NCBI GenBank assembly: GCA_024401535.1
Contig: JAKSKX010000005.1
Span: forward strand, 21,558 to 85,557
Reading direction: 5' to 3'
DNA: 64,000 nt
DNA from: Paludibacteraceae bacterium
Lineage (GTDB): Bacteria; Bacteroidota; Bacteroidia; Bacteroidales; Paludibacteraceae
Shown: positions 1 to 8,665 of the stretch, in pieces
Layout: each line of letters begins with the position of its first letter
Numbering within the stretch: position 1 is the stretch's first letter
Translations under genes and position numbers: made by a program
Notes under the pieces: generated by a model
Told to the model about the DNA's origin: nothing
What the model saw: only the letters and a program-made list of their open reading frames with translations
Databases searched by the model: none

Positions 1-417
1 AGTTTCTTGTGCGTCTTCGAGCCAAATCAGATCGTAGGAATCTTTATTGTAGGTTTGATGTCGGAGTTGTTCGCCGCTATTCTTCCTACTTTGTTCTTCG
101 GAATGTTGGGAGATGCTGCAGATTATGGAGAGAAGGTGTTTGGTCGTCGTGCTACTGGTCTTGTTTACTCTGCGGGAAGTTTCGCTACTAAGTTTGGTGG
201 CGGTATTGCAGGTGCAATCATAGGTTGGGTGTTGGCAGGCTTCGGTTATGAAGGAACAGATCCAAATTCTATTCGCGAGGCAGTACCTGGTATCGTAATG
301 CTTATGAGCTGGATTCCTGCTGTAATATGCATAATTTTCGCAGTAGTGATGAGGTTCTATCCAAGCCAGGCTGAGTTTGATGCGCTATCGTCAAAGTCTG
401 TTGCAAATAACGATTAG
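1..417 (+). CDS. GPH-family sugar:cation symporter, C-terminal part
   Basis: This is the 3' part of a gene that runs off the left edge; the frame is open from base 1, so any start inside the window is artificial. The visible 138 residues hold about three hydrophobic segments. The sequence DAADYGEKVFGRRATGLVYS followed by a glycine-rich helix matches the last third of MelB-like glycoside-pentoside-hexuronide transporters (MFS). Such proteins import sugars or glycosides with H+ or Na+ across the inner membrane. The substrate cannot be read from this part. A strong hairpin follows the stop codon, so this gene probably ends its transcript. Confidence 0.8.
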   Translation, partial: SFLCVFEPNQIVGIFIVGLMSELFAAILPTLFFGMLGDAADYGEKVFGRRATGLVYSAGSFATKFGGGIAGAIIGWVLAGFGYEGTDPNSIREAVPGIVMLMSWIPAVICIIFAVVMRFYPSQAEFDALSSKSVANND

Positions 418-432
418 TATTAAATAACATAA

Positions 433-469
433 AATTAAGGTAGTGGAACACGTTTTCACTACCTTAATT
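433..469 (+). terminator. Hairpin after the transporter gene
   Basis: A 13-bp perfect inverted repeat (AATTAAGGTAGTG with CACTACCTTAATT) with an 11-base loop lies 16 bases after the transporter stop codon. There is no long T run, but its place between two genes suits a terminator or an mRNA 3'-end stabiliser. Confidence 0.6.
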
Positions 470-489
470 GTATAATTTCATTTGCAGAA

Positions 490-1491
490 ATGAAACATTC
501 TAGTCTATATATGCTTGTGTTTTCTCTGTTTGCTTTTTCGTCATGCCTTTCATCTGGCAAGACAGCAGAGAAGGAGATAAAGAGGGAAGTAAAACAACCT
601 AAGAAGGTCGAGATAGCTTTCTCAGCCGATTCAGCTTATTCATATACGGCTAAGCAATGCTCGTTTGGCCCTCGTTTGCTCGAGTCTAAAGCTCATGACA
701 AGTGCGTAGAGTATATGGTTGGAAAACTTAAAGAGTTTGGTGGGGACGTCTCAGTGCAGAAGTGTCAAGTTACTGACTGGGCGAAAAAGAAGTGGAATGC
801 CGAGAATGTAATTGCCCATTTCGGAGACGATTCTTTCGCCAATCGCATAGTTCTGTTCTCTCATTATGACTCTCGTCCATACGCTGACAAGGATGCGGAT
901 GAAAGTACACGCCGCACTCCAATAGATGGAGCTAATGACGGTGCAAGCGGAGTTGGTGTTATCCTTGAAATTGCTCGTCAATGGAAGGACTGTAACCCCA
1001 AGTATGGGCTTGACGTAGTGTTCTTTGACGCAGAAGATTTGGGTGAGCCTTCTTTTATTACAGGAGATAGTTCGAACGAGTCTTGGTGCTTGGGTTCTCA
1101 GTACTGGTCAAAAAATGCGGATTTTGGTCGCTATAAAAAGCCTTGTGCCGGTATCTTGCTTGATATGGTCGGAGACAAGGATGCCAGATTCTGTATAGAC
1201 TATGTTTCCAACCACTATGCAAACGATTTGGCTGTGAAAGTCTGGAAAAATGCAAAGGAACTCGGCTACTCAGATATGTTCAGAACCGATGCTAATGGTG
1301 CCGGCTTGATAGACGACCACTATTACGTCAACCTATTGTCAGGTATTCCAACCATAGACATAATCGACTACTATGATCCGAGAGGCGGTTTCCCAGAAAC
1401 TTGGCATACACATAACGATGTAATTGAAAATATTTCAAAATCTACGCTTGAAGCAGTAGGAAAAACAGTTTTATCGTATATAAAACATTAA
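490..1491 (+). CDS. M28-family lipoprotein, glutaminyl-peptide cyclotransferase-like
   Basis: A 333-aa lipoprotein. Residues 1-19 form a signal peptide ending in a lipobox (AFSSC), so it is anchored in the envelope. The mature part is a zinc-dependent M28/glutaminyl cyclase fold. HYDSR (His/Asp), GANDGASG (bridging Asp), DAEDLG (acidic base), LDMVGD (Asp) and WHTHND (His) give the expected metal and catalytic positions in order. The family in Bacteroidales (for example the Porphyromonas and Prevotella enzymes) turns N-terminal Gln of exported proteins into pyroglutamate, which is common where signal peptidase leaves an N-terminal Gln. An aminopeptidase role cannot be fully excluded, but length and motif spacing favour cyclase. 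It is monocistronic, between two hairpins. Confidence 0.85.
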   Translation: MKHSSLYMLVFSLFAFSSCLSSGKTAEKEIKREVKQPKKVEIAFSADSAYSYTAKQCSFGPRLLESKAHDKCVEYMVGKLKEFGGDVSVQKCQVTDWAKKKWNAENVIAHFGDDSFANRIVLFSHYDSRPYADKDADESTRRTPIDGANDGASGVGVILEIARQWKDCNPKYGLDVVFFDAEDLGEPSFITGDSSNESWCLGSQYWSKNADFGRYKKPCAGILLDMVGDKDARFCIDYVSNHYANDLAVKVWKNAKELGYSDMFRTDANGAGLIDDHYYVNLLSGIPTIDIIDYYDPRGGFPETWHTHNDVIENISKSTLEAVGKTVLSYIKH

Positions 1492-1492
1492 A

Positions 1493-1523
1493 AATTATCA
1501 ATTTAAGACGATTGTTGATAATT
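1493..1523 (+). terminator. Hairpin after the cyclase gene
   Basis: AATTATCAA (1493-1501) pairs with TTGATAATT (1515-1523) just after the stop codon. Its 3' arm lies directly before the -33 element of the next transcript, so it may end the upstream mRNA and separate the two units. Confidence 0.5.
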
Positions 1524-1526
1524 AAA

Positions 1527-1558
1527 TTTGGTATTTATAAAAATAGTGCATACTTTTG
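1527..1558 (+). promoter_or_regulatory. Promoter of candidate small RNA
   Basis: TTTG at 1527-1530, a 20-base spacer and TACTTTTG at 1551-1558 match the Bacteroidetes housekeeping promoter (TTG, N19-21, TAnnTTTG). No start codon with an open frame of useful length follows; instead hairpins and a terminator follow. Confidence 0.6.
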
Positions 1559-1563
1559 TATCA

Positions 1564-1680
1564 AATTTCGCTGAGAGCGTAATTTGTTTTAAGTTCGGCT
1601 TAATTAAAACAAGCTATATTTTTGATAAGTGATTTACTAATGGTGAGGCAACCTTGTGAAAAGGAGGCCTCTCTTTTTTT
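1564..1680 (+). ncRNA. Candidate small RNA, about 115 nt
   Basis: Between the promoter at 1527-1558 and a T-rich terminator lie three successive hairpins: CAAATT/AATTTG (1562-1586) with an inner CGCT/AGCG stem, GTTTTAA/TTAAAAC (1586-1610), and the terminator stem at 1645-1671. No convincing ORF is present and the next gene has its own -7 box (TATCTTTG, 1730-1737). I do not recognise an RNA family. The transcription start is inferred from the promoter spacing and could shift by a few bases. Confidence 0.5.
1645..1680 (+). terminator. Intrinsic terminator of the candidate small RNA
   Basis: GAGGC (1645-1649) pairs with GCCTC (1667-1671), with an inner CCTT/AAGG stem, followed by a run of T to 1680. 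This is a classic rho-independent terminator with no gene just before it other than the candidate RNA. Confidence 0.75.
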
Positions 1681-1758
1681 ATAACACCCAATTTTAGTCG
1701 TCATAATCGGTTTATAAATTTATTTTTCTTATCTTTGCAGACAAATACGTATTATAAA

Positions 1759-3087
1759 ATGAAATTAAGTAAGAACTTATCAAGTATATCGTGTAAGTGC
1801 GTTCTTTTATTGACAGCGCTTGCTGGCATTTCTCTGTCTTCGTGCAAGGATGATGACGATGATAAAAAGTTGAGCGATGATCCTCGTGTTCGCAAGGTAA
1901 TGATTTCTGAGTTTTCGGACTACGAGTTTGTTGTCAATGATGCAGAAGGAATAATTTTCAATTATGATTCTTTGCCATACGGTACCAGAGTGGATTCTCT
2001 TGTGCCTTATTTTTATGGTTATTCCTCTACAGATTTGCCTGTTTGTATCAAGAACGAGAACTCAGACATCCTAACACTTTATATGAACAATGCTTCCTTG
2101 GATTTGTCTAGACCTTTGTCTGTGGTTTCTACATCGGAGGATGGCAGACATAACAAGACCTATACTTTTGACCTTAGAGTTCACAAGTATGATGTAGATG
2201 CATTCGACTGGGACGAGATAGCAACTCTTGATTTGGATGGAGATACTATTTATTCTGAGAAATCTATCCTATATGGTAATATTTTCAGTTGGTTTGTCAG
2301 AACTAATCATGGAAGCTTGGTGTTCAAAAGCACAAATGGCAAGGATTGGACAAAGAAGGCTGTTACTTCTCCATCAGATTTGGATTTTGAGAACCTAGTT
2401 CTTTGTGGCGATACCTTATTTGCTACTACAGTGGACAATGTTGTTGTCAAGTCTCCTGCAAGTGGTGAAACTTTCGAGACTGCTTCATTAGGTTCTGCTT
2501 CAGTTGTAGATAGGATTCTTTTCACTATCGATAGTAAAGTTTGGTTTGTCTCAGGAAATAACATCTGTTCATATTCGTCGAAGAAAGAAGGAGTGAGCAA
2601 GGAAATGCCAGAAGATTTTAAGAAATCCATCGCTTCAGGTGAGTTCAAGGCTTTCTCTGCAGCTTCTGGGTACACGACTTTAGGTTATGTATATTGCTTT
2701 ACAGATTCTAAAGCCGATGTGTGGAGCATAGACAGATATGGAAATATCGTGTGCCTTTCTAAAGGAGTGTTGCCAATTCGTAAGTCTCCTATAGTATTCA
2801 ATTATGGTGAGACGCTTGGACTTATAGGTGGATATGATGCAGACAATATACTCAATAACAAGTGCTACAGTTCCAAGAACAGTGGATTGAGTTGGAGTGA
2901 AGACTGGCACAAAGATTTTTCTGAAAGTGTTGGAGCCATAGCAAAGTCTGGTGTTTTCGTAACTTCTGAAAAGGGAGAACTGCTACTTGTTGGAGGATTG
3001 CAAAATGACGGAGTCTCTGCTAAAGTTTATGCCGGCAGACTTCGTATCCTAAAGCAGAAAGAAGAGTTCCTTAATTCTTTAAAGTAA
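1759..3087 (+). CDS. Surface lipoprotein of unknown function, possibly DUF6242-like
   Basis: A 442-aa lipoprotein. I chose the ATG at 1759 because a longer reading from 1735 would begin inside the promoter -7 box TATCTTTG (1730-1737). The signal peptide ends in LSSC, followed by KDDDDD. Lys plus acidic residues after the lipid Cys matches the Bacteroidetes lipoprotein export signal, so the protein is probably on the outside of the outer membrane. The N-terminal 150 residues look like a beta-rich Bacteroidales domain. The rest repeats short patterns such as NGKDWTKKAVTS, CGDTLFATT and NSGLSWSEDW, in the style of sialidase/BNR beta-propeller blades. I suspect the DUF6242 family but cannot confirm it. 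The next gene starts 4 bases after the stop codon. Confidence 0.6.
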   Translation: MKLSKNLSSISCKCVLLLTALAGISLSSCKDDDDDKKLSDDPRVRKVMISEFSDYEFVVNDAEGIIFNYDSLPYGTRVDSLVPYFYGYSSTDLPVCIKNENSDILTLYMNNASLDLSRPLSVVSTSEDGRHNKTYTFDLRVHKYDVDAFDWDEIATLDLDGDTIYSEKSILYGNIFSWFVRTNHGSLVFKSTNGKDWTKKAVTSPSDLDFENLVLCGDTLFATTVDNVVVKSPASGETFETASLGSASVVDRILFTIDSKVWFVSGNNICSYSSKKEGVSKEMPEDFKKSIASGEFKAFSAASGYTTLGYVYCFTDSKADVWSIDRYGNIVCLSKGVLPIRKSPIVFNYGETLGLIGGYDADNILNNKCYSSKNSGLSWSEDWHKDFSESVGAIAKSGVFVTSEKGELLLVGGLQNDGVSAKVYAGRLRILKQKEEFLNSLK

Positions 3088-3091
3088 TGTC

Positions 3092-3301
3092 ATGAAGAAT
3101 AACGGGACTAAAACTCCAGGTTCAATCGGCCGTAAACCTGCCAAAGATAGAAGACTTGTTGTCCTTCTGACGGAAAGGGAGGAGGCTATGCTTCACAAGT
3201 ATTGCGAGCGTAAAGGTATCAAGTGTGGATCCTTTGCCAGGACTGTAATCGTAAATGAAGTCTGGCGTTTGTTAGGAGAGGAAAATCCTACCATATTCTA
3301 G
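3092..3301 (+). CDS. Small basic protein, ribbon-helix-helix/MobC-like
   Basis: A 69-aa protein starting 4 bases after the lipoprotein stop codon, so it is translated from the same mRNA. After a flexible basic N-terminus comes RLVVLLTEREEAMLHKYCER, a strand followed by a helix, and then FARTVIVNEVWRLL. This is the arrangement seen in ribbon-helix-helix proteins and in small MobC/BmgB-type mobilization proteins of Bacteroidetes. No relaxase or plasmid gene is nearby, so a relaxosome role is unsupported; a small transcription regulator is equally possible. It is terminated by the perfect hairpin at 3306-3340. Confidence 0.55.
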   Translation: MKNNGTKTPGSIGRKPAKDRRLVVLLTEREEAMLHKYCERKGIKCGSFARTVIVNEVWRLLGEENPTIF

Positions 3302-3305
3302 AGTT

Positions 3306-3340
3306 ACATAACCAAATAGGGGGCCCCTATTTGGTTGTGT
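3306..3340. terminator. Bidirectional terminator between convergent genes
   Basis: A near-perfect palindrome with arms of about 17 bp (ACATAACCAAATAGGGG facing CCCCTATTTGGTTGTGT) lies between the + strand small gene and the end of rnhB on the - strand. It overlaps the last base of the rnhB stop codon and can serve both directions. Confidence 0.75.
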
Positions 3341-3963
3341 TATTCCTCTCCGAAGTCTATTTTAAGTTGCCTTGCAGTTAGATTGAATGACATTCTATGG
3401 TATGGGGAGGGCCCGTATGTTTCTATTGCCTCGCGATGTGCCTTGGTTGGATAGCCTTTGTTCTTTGCCCAGCCGTACATAGGATACTCCTCTGCAATTT
3501 TGTTCATGAAGTCATCTCGATATGTTTTTGCCAGGATACTTGCAGCAGCTATGGAAAGGTATTTGCCGTCACCCTTGACTATCGTGTGGTGTGAAATGTT
3601 TTTGTATGGATAGAATCGGTTTCCATCGACAATAATATGCTGTGGTTGAGGCTTTAACTGCTCCAACGCTCTGTGCATTGCAAGAATTGAAGAGCGTAGA
3701 ATGTTAAGTTTGTCAATTTCCTCTGCTGTAACTATGCCGACAGCCCAAGAAATGGCACGCTCCTCGATGATGGGTCTAAGTTCGTATCTTTGCTTTTCTG
3801 TAAGTTGTTTTGAGTCATTTAGCGGCTTGTAATAGAAGTCGCTGGGTAATATTACTGCAGCTGCATATACAGGGCCGGCAAGAGGTCCTCTGCCAGCCTC
3901 GTCACATCCAGCTTCTATAACTCCATACGTGTGATAGCTCTCTAAAGGTGCATGTTCTTTCAT
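3340..3963 (-). CDS. rnhB: Ribonuclease HII
   Basis: A 207-aa protein of normal length for RNase HII, which cuts RNA in RNA/DNA hybrids and removes single ribonucleotides from DNA. The catalytic signature [14 protein letters not shown] is at about residues 18-31, with [27 protein letters not shown] and [14 protein letters not shown] following in family order. The start ATG overlaps the stop codon of the upstream flippase by four bases, so the two are translationally coupled at the end of a long minus-strand operon. Confidence 0.95.
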   Translation of the reverse strand: MKEHAPLESYHTYGVIEAGCDEAGRGPLAGPVYAAAVILPSDFYYKPLNDSKQLTEKQRYELRPIIEERAISWAVGIVTAEEIDKLNILRSSILAMHRALEQLKPQPQHIIVDGNRFYPYKNISHHTIVKGDGKYLSIAAASILAKTYRDDFMNKIAEEYPMYGWAKNKGYPTKAHREAIETYGPSPYHRMSFNLTARQLKIDFGEE

Positions 3964-5246
3964 GATTCTTTCTGTTTTCCTGATGAAACCGTTAAAATTT
4001 TATTGTTGTAGTAATGAACAATGCTTCCGGAAATTGCAATCTCCAATGCTTCTGCTATTAAGTAAGCGTAGGCTGCTCCTTGTGCGCCGATAGATTCGAT
4101 AAATCCGTTTGTTAAGGTGAAGCACACAGTTAGTGTTATTATGCTGATTGCAAAAGCTATGTTTTGTCTGTTCATTGCATAGAGCCCCTGGACTGTCAGA
4201 AACAATGCAGTTGTGCATAGCAGTGGAGCAGTGCTATAGGCTCTCAGGTATTCTATAGACATTAAGAACCTGGCCCCTAACAGAATCTTTACTGCAAGTG
4301 GTGCGAACAAATATGTTAGCAAACTAATTGCTGTAGAGTAGGCTATCACAATTATTAGACTTTTTCTAAAGTATCTTATTCCTGCTTCTTTGCTTTGCGC
4401 GAATTCTCTCGTTAATTTGGGGAATATTGCCATGGAAACAGGAACATTTGTTATTGCAAGTATAGCAAATATAATCTTGTAGGCCCCTGAAAAATACCCT
4501 ATGTCCAAAGGGTTCAATTTGCTGGCCCCTACGAGTGTAAGTGCAAGAGTTGGGGTGATAGACGAGAAAAGATTAGCTATAAATATAGGTGAAGATTTTT
4601 TTAGTAGATAAATAATGCCCTCTTTATCGGGACTTTTTGTGATTACATTCTCCTTTTTTATGCAATAGTATAGTGTGCCGACAGCTCCTAAGATGTAGGG
4701 TAGTGAATATGTGACAAGGTAAGTTGAGCTGTCATTTTCACTTCTTACGCATGTCACTATAAGTATTGCTCCAGTTAATTTAATCAGGAAGTTTGTTATG
4801 CTCATCACCCCCATCTTTTCTGTCCCCTGAAAATACCAGGAAGGGTATAGACACCATCCAATATTTATTATCCATGCTGCAATGTACATGGTAACTTCTT
4901 CCTGACTGTTTGCGGCAGCAATGCTGTAGGGAATGAATATCAGTGCTGTAACCAGAAGCAATACACTTTTTATTGTGATTGTATTCCAAAAAATTTGGCC
5001 TAGTTTTTCTCGGTCGTTCTTGTATAAGGCAATTTCTTTGGTTGTTGAGTATTCAAAACTGAAGTTTACGAGTATAGTAGCGTAATTAGCGATGTTTTGT
5101 ATGTATGTTACTTTGCCAAAGTTTAAAACCCCGAGTTTGTGTGATATGTACGGGATTATTAGCATCGGAATAATGTAGTTGGCAAACTGAAATATAGTTA
5201 GCCAAACAGCATTTTTTACTACCTTTTTGTTCTCGTTGTTTCCCAT
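3960..5246 (-). CDS. Polysaccharide flippase (Wzx/MATE-like)
   Basis: A 428-aa integral membrane protein with about 12 hydrophobic segments. The N-terminus ([20 protein letters not shown], then [16 protein letters not shown]) is typical of Wzx/RfbX oligosaccharide flippases, which move lipid-linked sugar repeat units across the inner membrane. At 428 aa it is somewhat short for the family. No polymerase or glycosyltransferase genes lie next to it; it sits between an ABC-F ATPase and rnhB with one-base and four-base overlaps, so substrate and pathway are not visible here. Confidence 0.8.
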   Translation of the reverse strand: MGNNENKKVVKNAVWLTIFQFANYIIPMLIIPYISHKLGVLNFGKVTYIQNIANYATILVNFSFEYSTTKEIALYKNDREKLGQIFWNTITIKSVLLLVTALIFIPYSIAAANSQEEVTMYIAAWIINIGWCLYPSWYFQGTEKMGVMSITNFLIKLTGAILIVTCVRSENDSSTYLVTYSLPYILGAVGTLYYCIKKENVITKSPDKEGIIYLLKKSSPIFIANLFSSITPTLALTLVGASKLNPLDIGYFSGAYKIIFAILAITNVPVSMAIFPKLTREFAQSKEAGIRYFRKSLIIVIAYSTAISLLTYLFAPLAVKILLGARFLMSIEYLRAYSTAPLLCTTALFLTVQGLYAMNRQNIAFAISIITLTVCFTLTNGFIESIGAQGAAYAYLIAEALEIAISGSIVHYYNNKILTVSSGKQKES

Positions 5247-7141
5247 TATGCTTCTGCTTTTTCGCTAAGTTCGAGCCACATCATTTCCTTTTCATCCAGT
5301 TCATTCGACACATGTTCGAAACGCTTGCTCTTTTCAACGATTTCTTCGGAAGAAAGTGTGCCGGATGACATGATTTCCTCCAACTCCTTTTTTTCTTTTG
5401 AAAGGCTTTCTATGTCTATATTTAGCTGTTCCAGAAGCTTCTGCTCCTTGTATGAAAGTTTCTTGTTGCTTGGGTTTTTCTGCTTGTAGCTGTTTGCCGG
5501 AACTTCCTGTTGAGACTTGTTGTTTTTTGCGGTTTCTTCAGCTTTTTTCTGTTCTTCCACTTCAGTGTATATCCTATAGTCTGAGTAGTTTCCAGGAAAA
5601 TCTTTTACTATGCCGTTACCTTTAAACACAAGAAGATGGTCAATTGTCTTGTCCATGAAGTATCTGTCATGACTGACTATAATCACGTTTCCAGGAAAGT
5701 TGGCCAAATATTCTTCAAGTATCGCTAATGTAGTGATGTCAAGGTCGTTTGTAGGCTCGTCCAGAATAAGCAGATTCGGACTGCTCATCAGTACTTCACA
5801 AAGTGCAAGTCTTTTCCTTTCGCCTCCGGACAATTTATATACATAGTCCTGCTGGCGTGAAGGAGAAAACAGAAATTGAGACAGCAGTTGCGATGCTGTG
5901 AATTTTTGTCCTGTTCCCAGGTCAACCACATCAGCATGAGCCTTTACTACATCTATCACTTTTTTGCCCTCTTCTTCGGGTTTTAGTTCTTGGGAATAGT
6001 AACCGATTCTGACGGTTTCTCCTATTACAATTTGTCCGCTGTCTGGCTTTGTTTCTCCTGTTATCATCTTTAGGAGAGTAGTCTTGCCAGATCCGTTCTC
6101 GCCAGTTATTCCAAGCTTCTCATGACGGGCCATGTTATAGTAGAAGTTGTCTAAAATGACCTTTTTATCGAACTTTTTGCTTATATACTGGGCTTCGATT
6201 ATCTTGCTTCCAATGTATGACTTGCTCTGCTTCAGTGAAAGGTCTTCCTCAACTCTTTTGTTTTTGAGCCTAGCTTCGATTTCTTGGAACCTGTCAAGTC
6301 TGTACTTGGCCTTGCCGCCACGAGCCTGAGGCTGTCTTCTCACCCATTCGATTTCGCGCCTGTAGGCATTTCTGAGATGCTGTTCTGTACGTTCCTCGAT
6401 TTCCCTTCTCTGCTCTTTCTTTTCAAGATAGTAGCTGTAGTTACCGATATATGAATATGCTTGAAGGTCTGCTATTTCGATAATCTTGTTGCATACGCGG
6501 TCAAGGAAATATCTGTCGTGGGTTACCATGAGGATTGCCTTTTTCTGGTTGGACAGAATATCTTCTAGCCATTCAACCATGGCAAGGTCCAGGTGGTTTG
6601 TAGGCTCGTCCATGATAAGTATGTCCGAATCGCACATAAGTGCCGCAGCTAAAGCAACTCTTTTTCTGCCGCCTCCACTTAAATTTTCTACCTTTTCATC
6701 GAGGTTTTTTATTCCTAATTGGGAAAGTGTTCGTTTTATTTCGGTTTCTATGTCCCAGGCGTTTAGCCTGTCCATTTCGTGAGTTAGCTTCAAAATAAGG
6801 GCTTCGTCCGAATTCTTATCTATAGCTTCTTCGTACTGTCTAATTATTTTAGCGGTTTCCTTTTGGTTCCTAAGTACGGCTTCTATGACAGTTTCACCGG
6901 CTACGAATTCTGGGTTTTGTGGCAGGTAGCTGATGCGCAAGTCCTTTTTATAGATAATATTGCCTGAATCAGCTTCTTCTTGCTTTAGAATTATCTTCAT
7001 CAGCGTACTTTTGCCGCAACCGTTAGTTCCGACAAGCGCAGTCTTTTCTCCTTCGCATAGTGTGAAGGAAACTCCGTTGAATAGCTCTCTGTCACCGAAT
7101 CTTTTGCTGACGTTTTCTATTCCTATTAAGTTTTCTGCCAT
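5246..7141 (-). CDS. ABC-F family ATPase (Uup-like)
   Basis: A 631-aa soluble protein with two ABC ATPase domains and no membrane segment. Domain 1 has Walker A GTNGCGKST (about residue 38), signature LSGGGRKR and Walker B ILIMDEPT; domain 2 has GENGSGKTT, LSGGERKR and LLILDEPT. The linker between the domains is basic (RREIEWVRRQPQARGGKAKY), as in ABC-F proteins that act on the ribosome. A C-terminal Lys/Glu-rich coiled coil (about residues 535-631) resembles that of Uup, which also binds DNA junctions. The role is probably translation or ribosome related; antibiotic resistance is not implied. It overlaps the flippase by one base. Confidence 0.88.
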   Translation of the reverse strand: MAENLIGIENVSKRFGDRELFNGVSFTLCEGEKTALVGTNGCGKSTLMKIILKQEEADSGNIIYKKDLRISYLPQNPEFVAGETVIEAVLRNQKETAKIIRQYEEAIDKNSDEALILKLTHEMDRLNAWDIETEIKRTLSQLGIKNLDEKVENLSGGGRKRVALAAALMCDSDILIMDEPTNHLDLAMVEWLEDILSNQKKAILMVTHDRYFLDRVCNKIIEIADLQAYSYIGNYSYYLEKKEQRREIEERTEQHLRNAYRREIEWVRRQPQARGGKAKYRLDRFQEIEARLKNKRVEEDLSLKQSKSYIGSKIIEAQYISKKFDKKVILDNFYYNMARHEKLGITGENGSGKTTLLKMITGETKPDSGQIVIGETVRIGYYSQELKPEEEGKKVIDVVKAHADVVDLGTGQKFTASQLLSQFLFSPSRQQDYVYKLSGGERKRLALCEVLMSSPNLLILDEPTNDLDITTLAILEEYLANFPGNVIIVSHDRYFMDKTIDHLLVFKGNGIVKDFPGNYSDYRIYTEVEEQKKAEETAKNNKSQQEVPANSYKQKNPSNKKLSYKEQKLLEQLNIDIESLSKEKKELEEIMSSGTLSSEEIVEKSKRFEHVSNELDEKEMMWLELSEKAEA

Positions 7142-7152
7142 ATCTGTTGTTG

Positions 7153-8109
7153 TTAGTAAACTAATTCTACGTTGTCAACCCAAAACTTGTCGCCGATAGC
7201 GCCCGCAAAAGCTCCGCCGTAGCCGCAAGAAAATCGGATGATGATGTGAGTCGGCGTGTCGTCTATAGTTCCGTATTCAGCCTCGTCTATCTTCATTTTT
7301 TTGCCTTTGCTGTTTTTGCCCCATATAGGGTATCCCTTATAGTTTGCACCCATATAGTCCTTGAAGTCAGGCTCTTTCTCGATGTTTCCGTACTTCAGGG
7401 GCAATGTGTAGTCGTTAACCCAGTCGCTTGTGCTTTCCTTTATTCTGATATAGCCTGTAGCAATTCTTTTAGCATGTAGTTTGCCCGTTTCATCCTCCCA
7501 TCTCTTTTGGAGGATTACCGACACTTCAGCCTCGTTCTTGCCTTCTAGGTCCGTTGTCTTTGTGACGGTTATTTTTTGTCTTTTGCCACCAATGGATGCC
7601 TTATAGTCGAACTTCAATGCCTTCGGCTTTCCGGTAAATGGAATTCCCTGCATCATGTATTGCATAGGTTTGTCCCCGTCCTTGATAGGCTCGTCAAGAT
7701 AACCAGTAAATATGCTTCCGGTTGCAAGACAGCTAAGGTTGATCATTCCGAGAACTTTGACGCTTTCGAGTACGCTTTCAAGTCGTGCACAATATCCGTT
7801 GCCTCTCTTCTCAGGGAATACAGTACTGCTTCCCTTGTCGATTCCGGAAACGTGTGCATATATGCTTGATGTCTCCCACGGCGAGTCACCTCTTTCTCTG
7901 GCTTTTGCCCCTTTTACGGTACCTGGCTTTCCTATTTCATAGACTTCCTTGGTACCGTTTCCGATTATAAAGCTCTCCTCTATAAGCCTCTTCTCCCATG
8001 AATCCATGTCGGAGTATTTTATCTGCTGCGCATTTGCAAGATTCAATCCCAAAAGAATCGAGGCGCATAGTGCTTTCGTCTTGTTTGTTATCTTTCTCCT
8101 TACTATCAT
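7153..8109 (-). CDS. PCMD-domain secreted protein
   Basis: A 318-aa protein with an N-terminal signal peptide (cleavage probably after LANA, residue 27) and no lipobox. The mature part matches the Bacteroidetes putative carbohydrate metabolism domain (PCMD): a paired N-terminal stretch with W..S and GNGYCARLES, the central GIPFTGKPKALKFDY, and a C-terminal IIIRFSCGYGG then IGDKFWVDNVELVY. The fold is a jelly roll thought to bind carbohydrate. No enzyme residues are evident and no exact substrate can be given. It ends 11 bases before the ABC-F gene. Confidence 0.75.
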   Translation of the reverse strand: MIVRRKITNKTKALCASILLGLNLANAQQIKYSDMDSWEKRLIEESFIIGNGTKEVYEIGKPGTVKGAKARERGDSPWETSSIYAHVSGIDKGSSTVFPEKRGNGYCARLESVLESVKVLGMINLSCLATGSIFTGYLDEPIKDGDKPMQYMMQGIPFTGKPKALKFDYKASIGGKRQKITVTKTTDLEGKNEAEVSVILQKRWEDETGKLHAKRIATGYIRIKESTSDWVNDYTLPLKYGNIEKEPDFKDYMGANYKGYPIWGKNSKGKKMKIDEAEYGTIDDTPTHIIIRFSCGYGGAFAGAIGDKFWVDNVELVY

Positions 8110-8203
8110 TATAATTAGTGTAGTTTGTGTTTCAAGTATCTGTTGGTGAAGTTAAAAAACATCGGTTTGATCGTATATTTCTTGGTTATTGCAAGATTCG
8201 GAA

Positions 8204-8656
8204 TCAATTGAATAAAGAAATGGAATAAACTGAGATATACATCCAGCTGACATATCTGATTGTTTTTCCCAATAGGACTGTCATCCAAACTTTCCATTGC
8301 GAAACCTTCATGTATCCAAGTGTCACAACTATTATGTTTCCAAGAACCGGCACCCAAGAAATGAGCCCTAGCCATACTCCATATTTGTCAACCCATACCT
8401 TTGCTTTCTCCACTTTCGTATGGTCTATTTTGTAGTATTTTTCAAGCCACTCTGTTTTTCCCATGTATCCGAGCCAGTAGCAGGTCATTTCGCCTATAGT
8501 GTTTCCTGCTATTGCTGTCCAAACCAGATGCCATTTGTTCGCTCCGGCGAAGATAAGTGCTGTCATTACGCCCTCGGAAGGAACAGGGATTATTGTTCCT
8601 GCCAGGAATGCTGCAATGAACATTCCCCATAGACCGTATTCAGCAAGAAAATCCAT
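8204..8656 (-). CDS. DedA/VTT-domain membrane protein (YqaA type)
   Basis: A 150-aa membrane protein with about four hydrophobic segments. The motif GTIIPVPSEGVMTALIFAG, then GNTIGEMTCYWLGYMG and SWVPVLGNIIVVTLGYMKV, is the VTT/SNARE-associated domain in its short YqaA-like form. Larger relatives are scramblase-like lipid transporters of the inner membrane. The length is normal for the subgroup. It lies between two other membrane or secreted protein genes in the minus-strand operon. Confidence 0.8.
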   Translation of the reverse strand: MDFLAEYGLWGMFIAAFLAGTIIPVPSEGVMTALIFAGANKWHLVWTAIAGNTIGEMTCYWLGYMGKTEWLEKYYKIDHTKVEKAKVWVDKYGVWLGLISWVPVLGNIIVVTLGYMKVSQWKVWMTVLLGKTIRYVSWMYISVYSISLFN

Positions 8657-8665
8657 TGCCTTTGT

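Noticed and set aside
1735-1758. TTG start for the surface lipoprotein
   Set aside because: It lies inside the TATCTTTG promoter box; the ATG at 1759 gives a normal lipoprotein signal peptide.
8115-8375. 86-aa minus-strand ORF
   Set aside because: Shadow of the DedA-type gene in another frame; no domain or start context.
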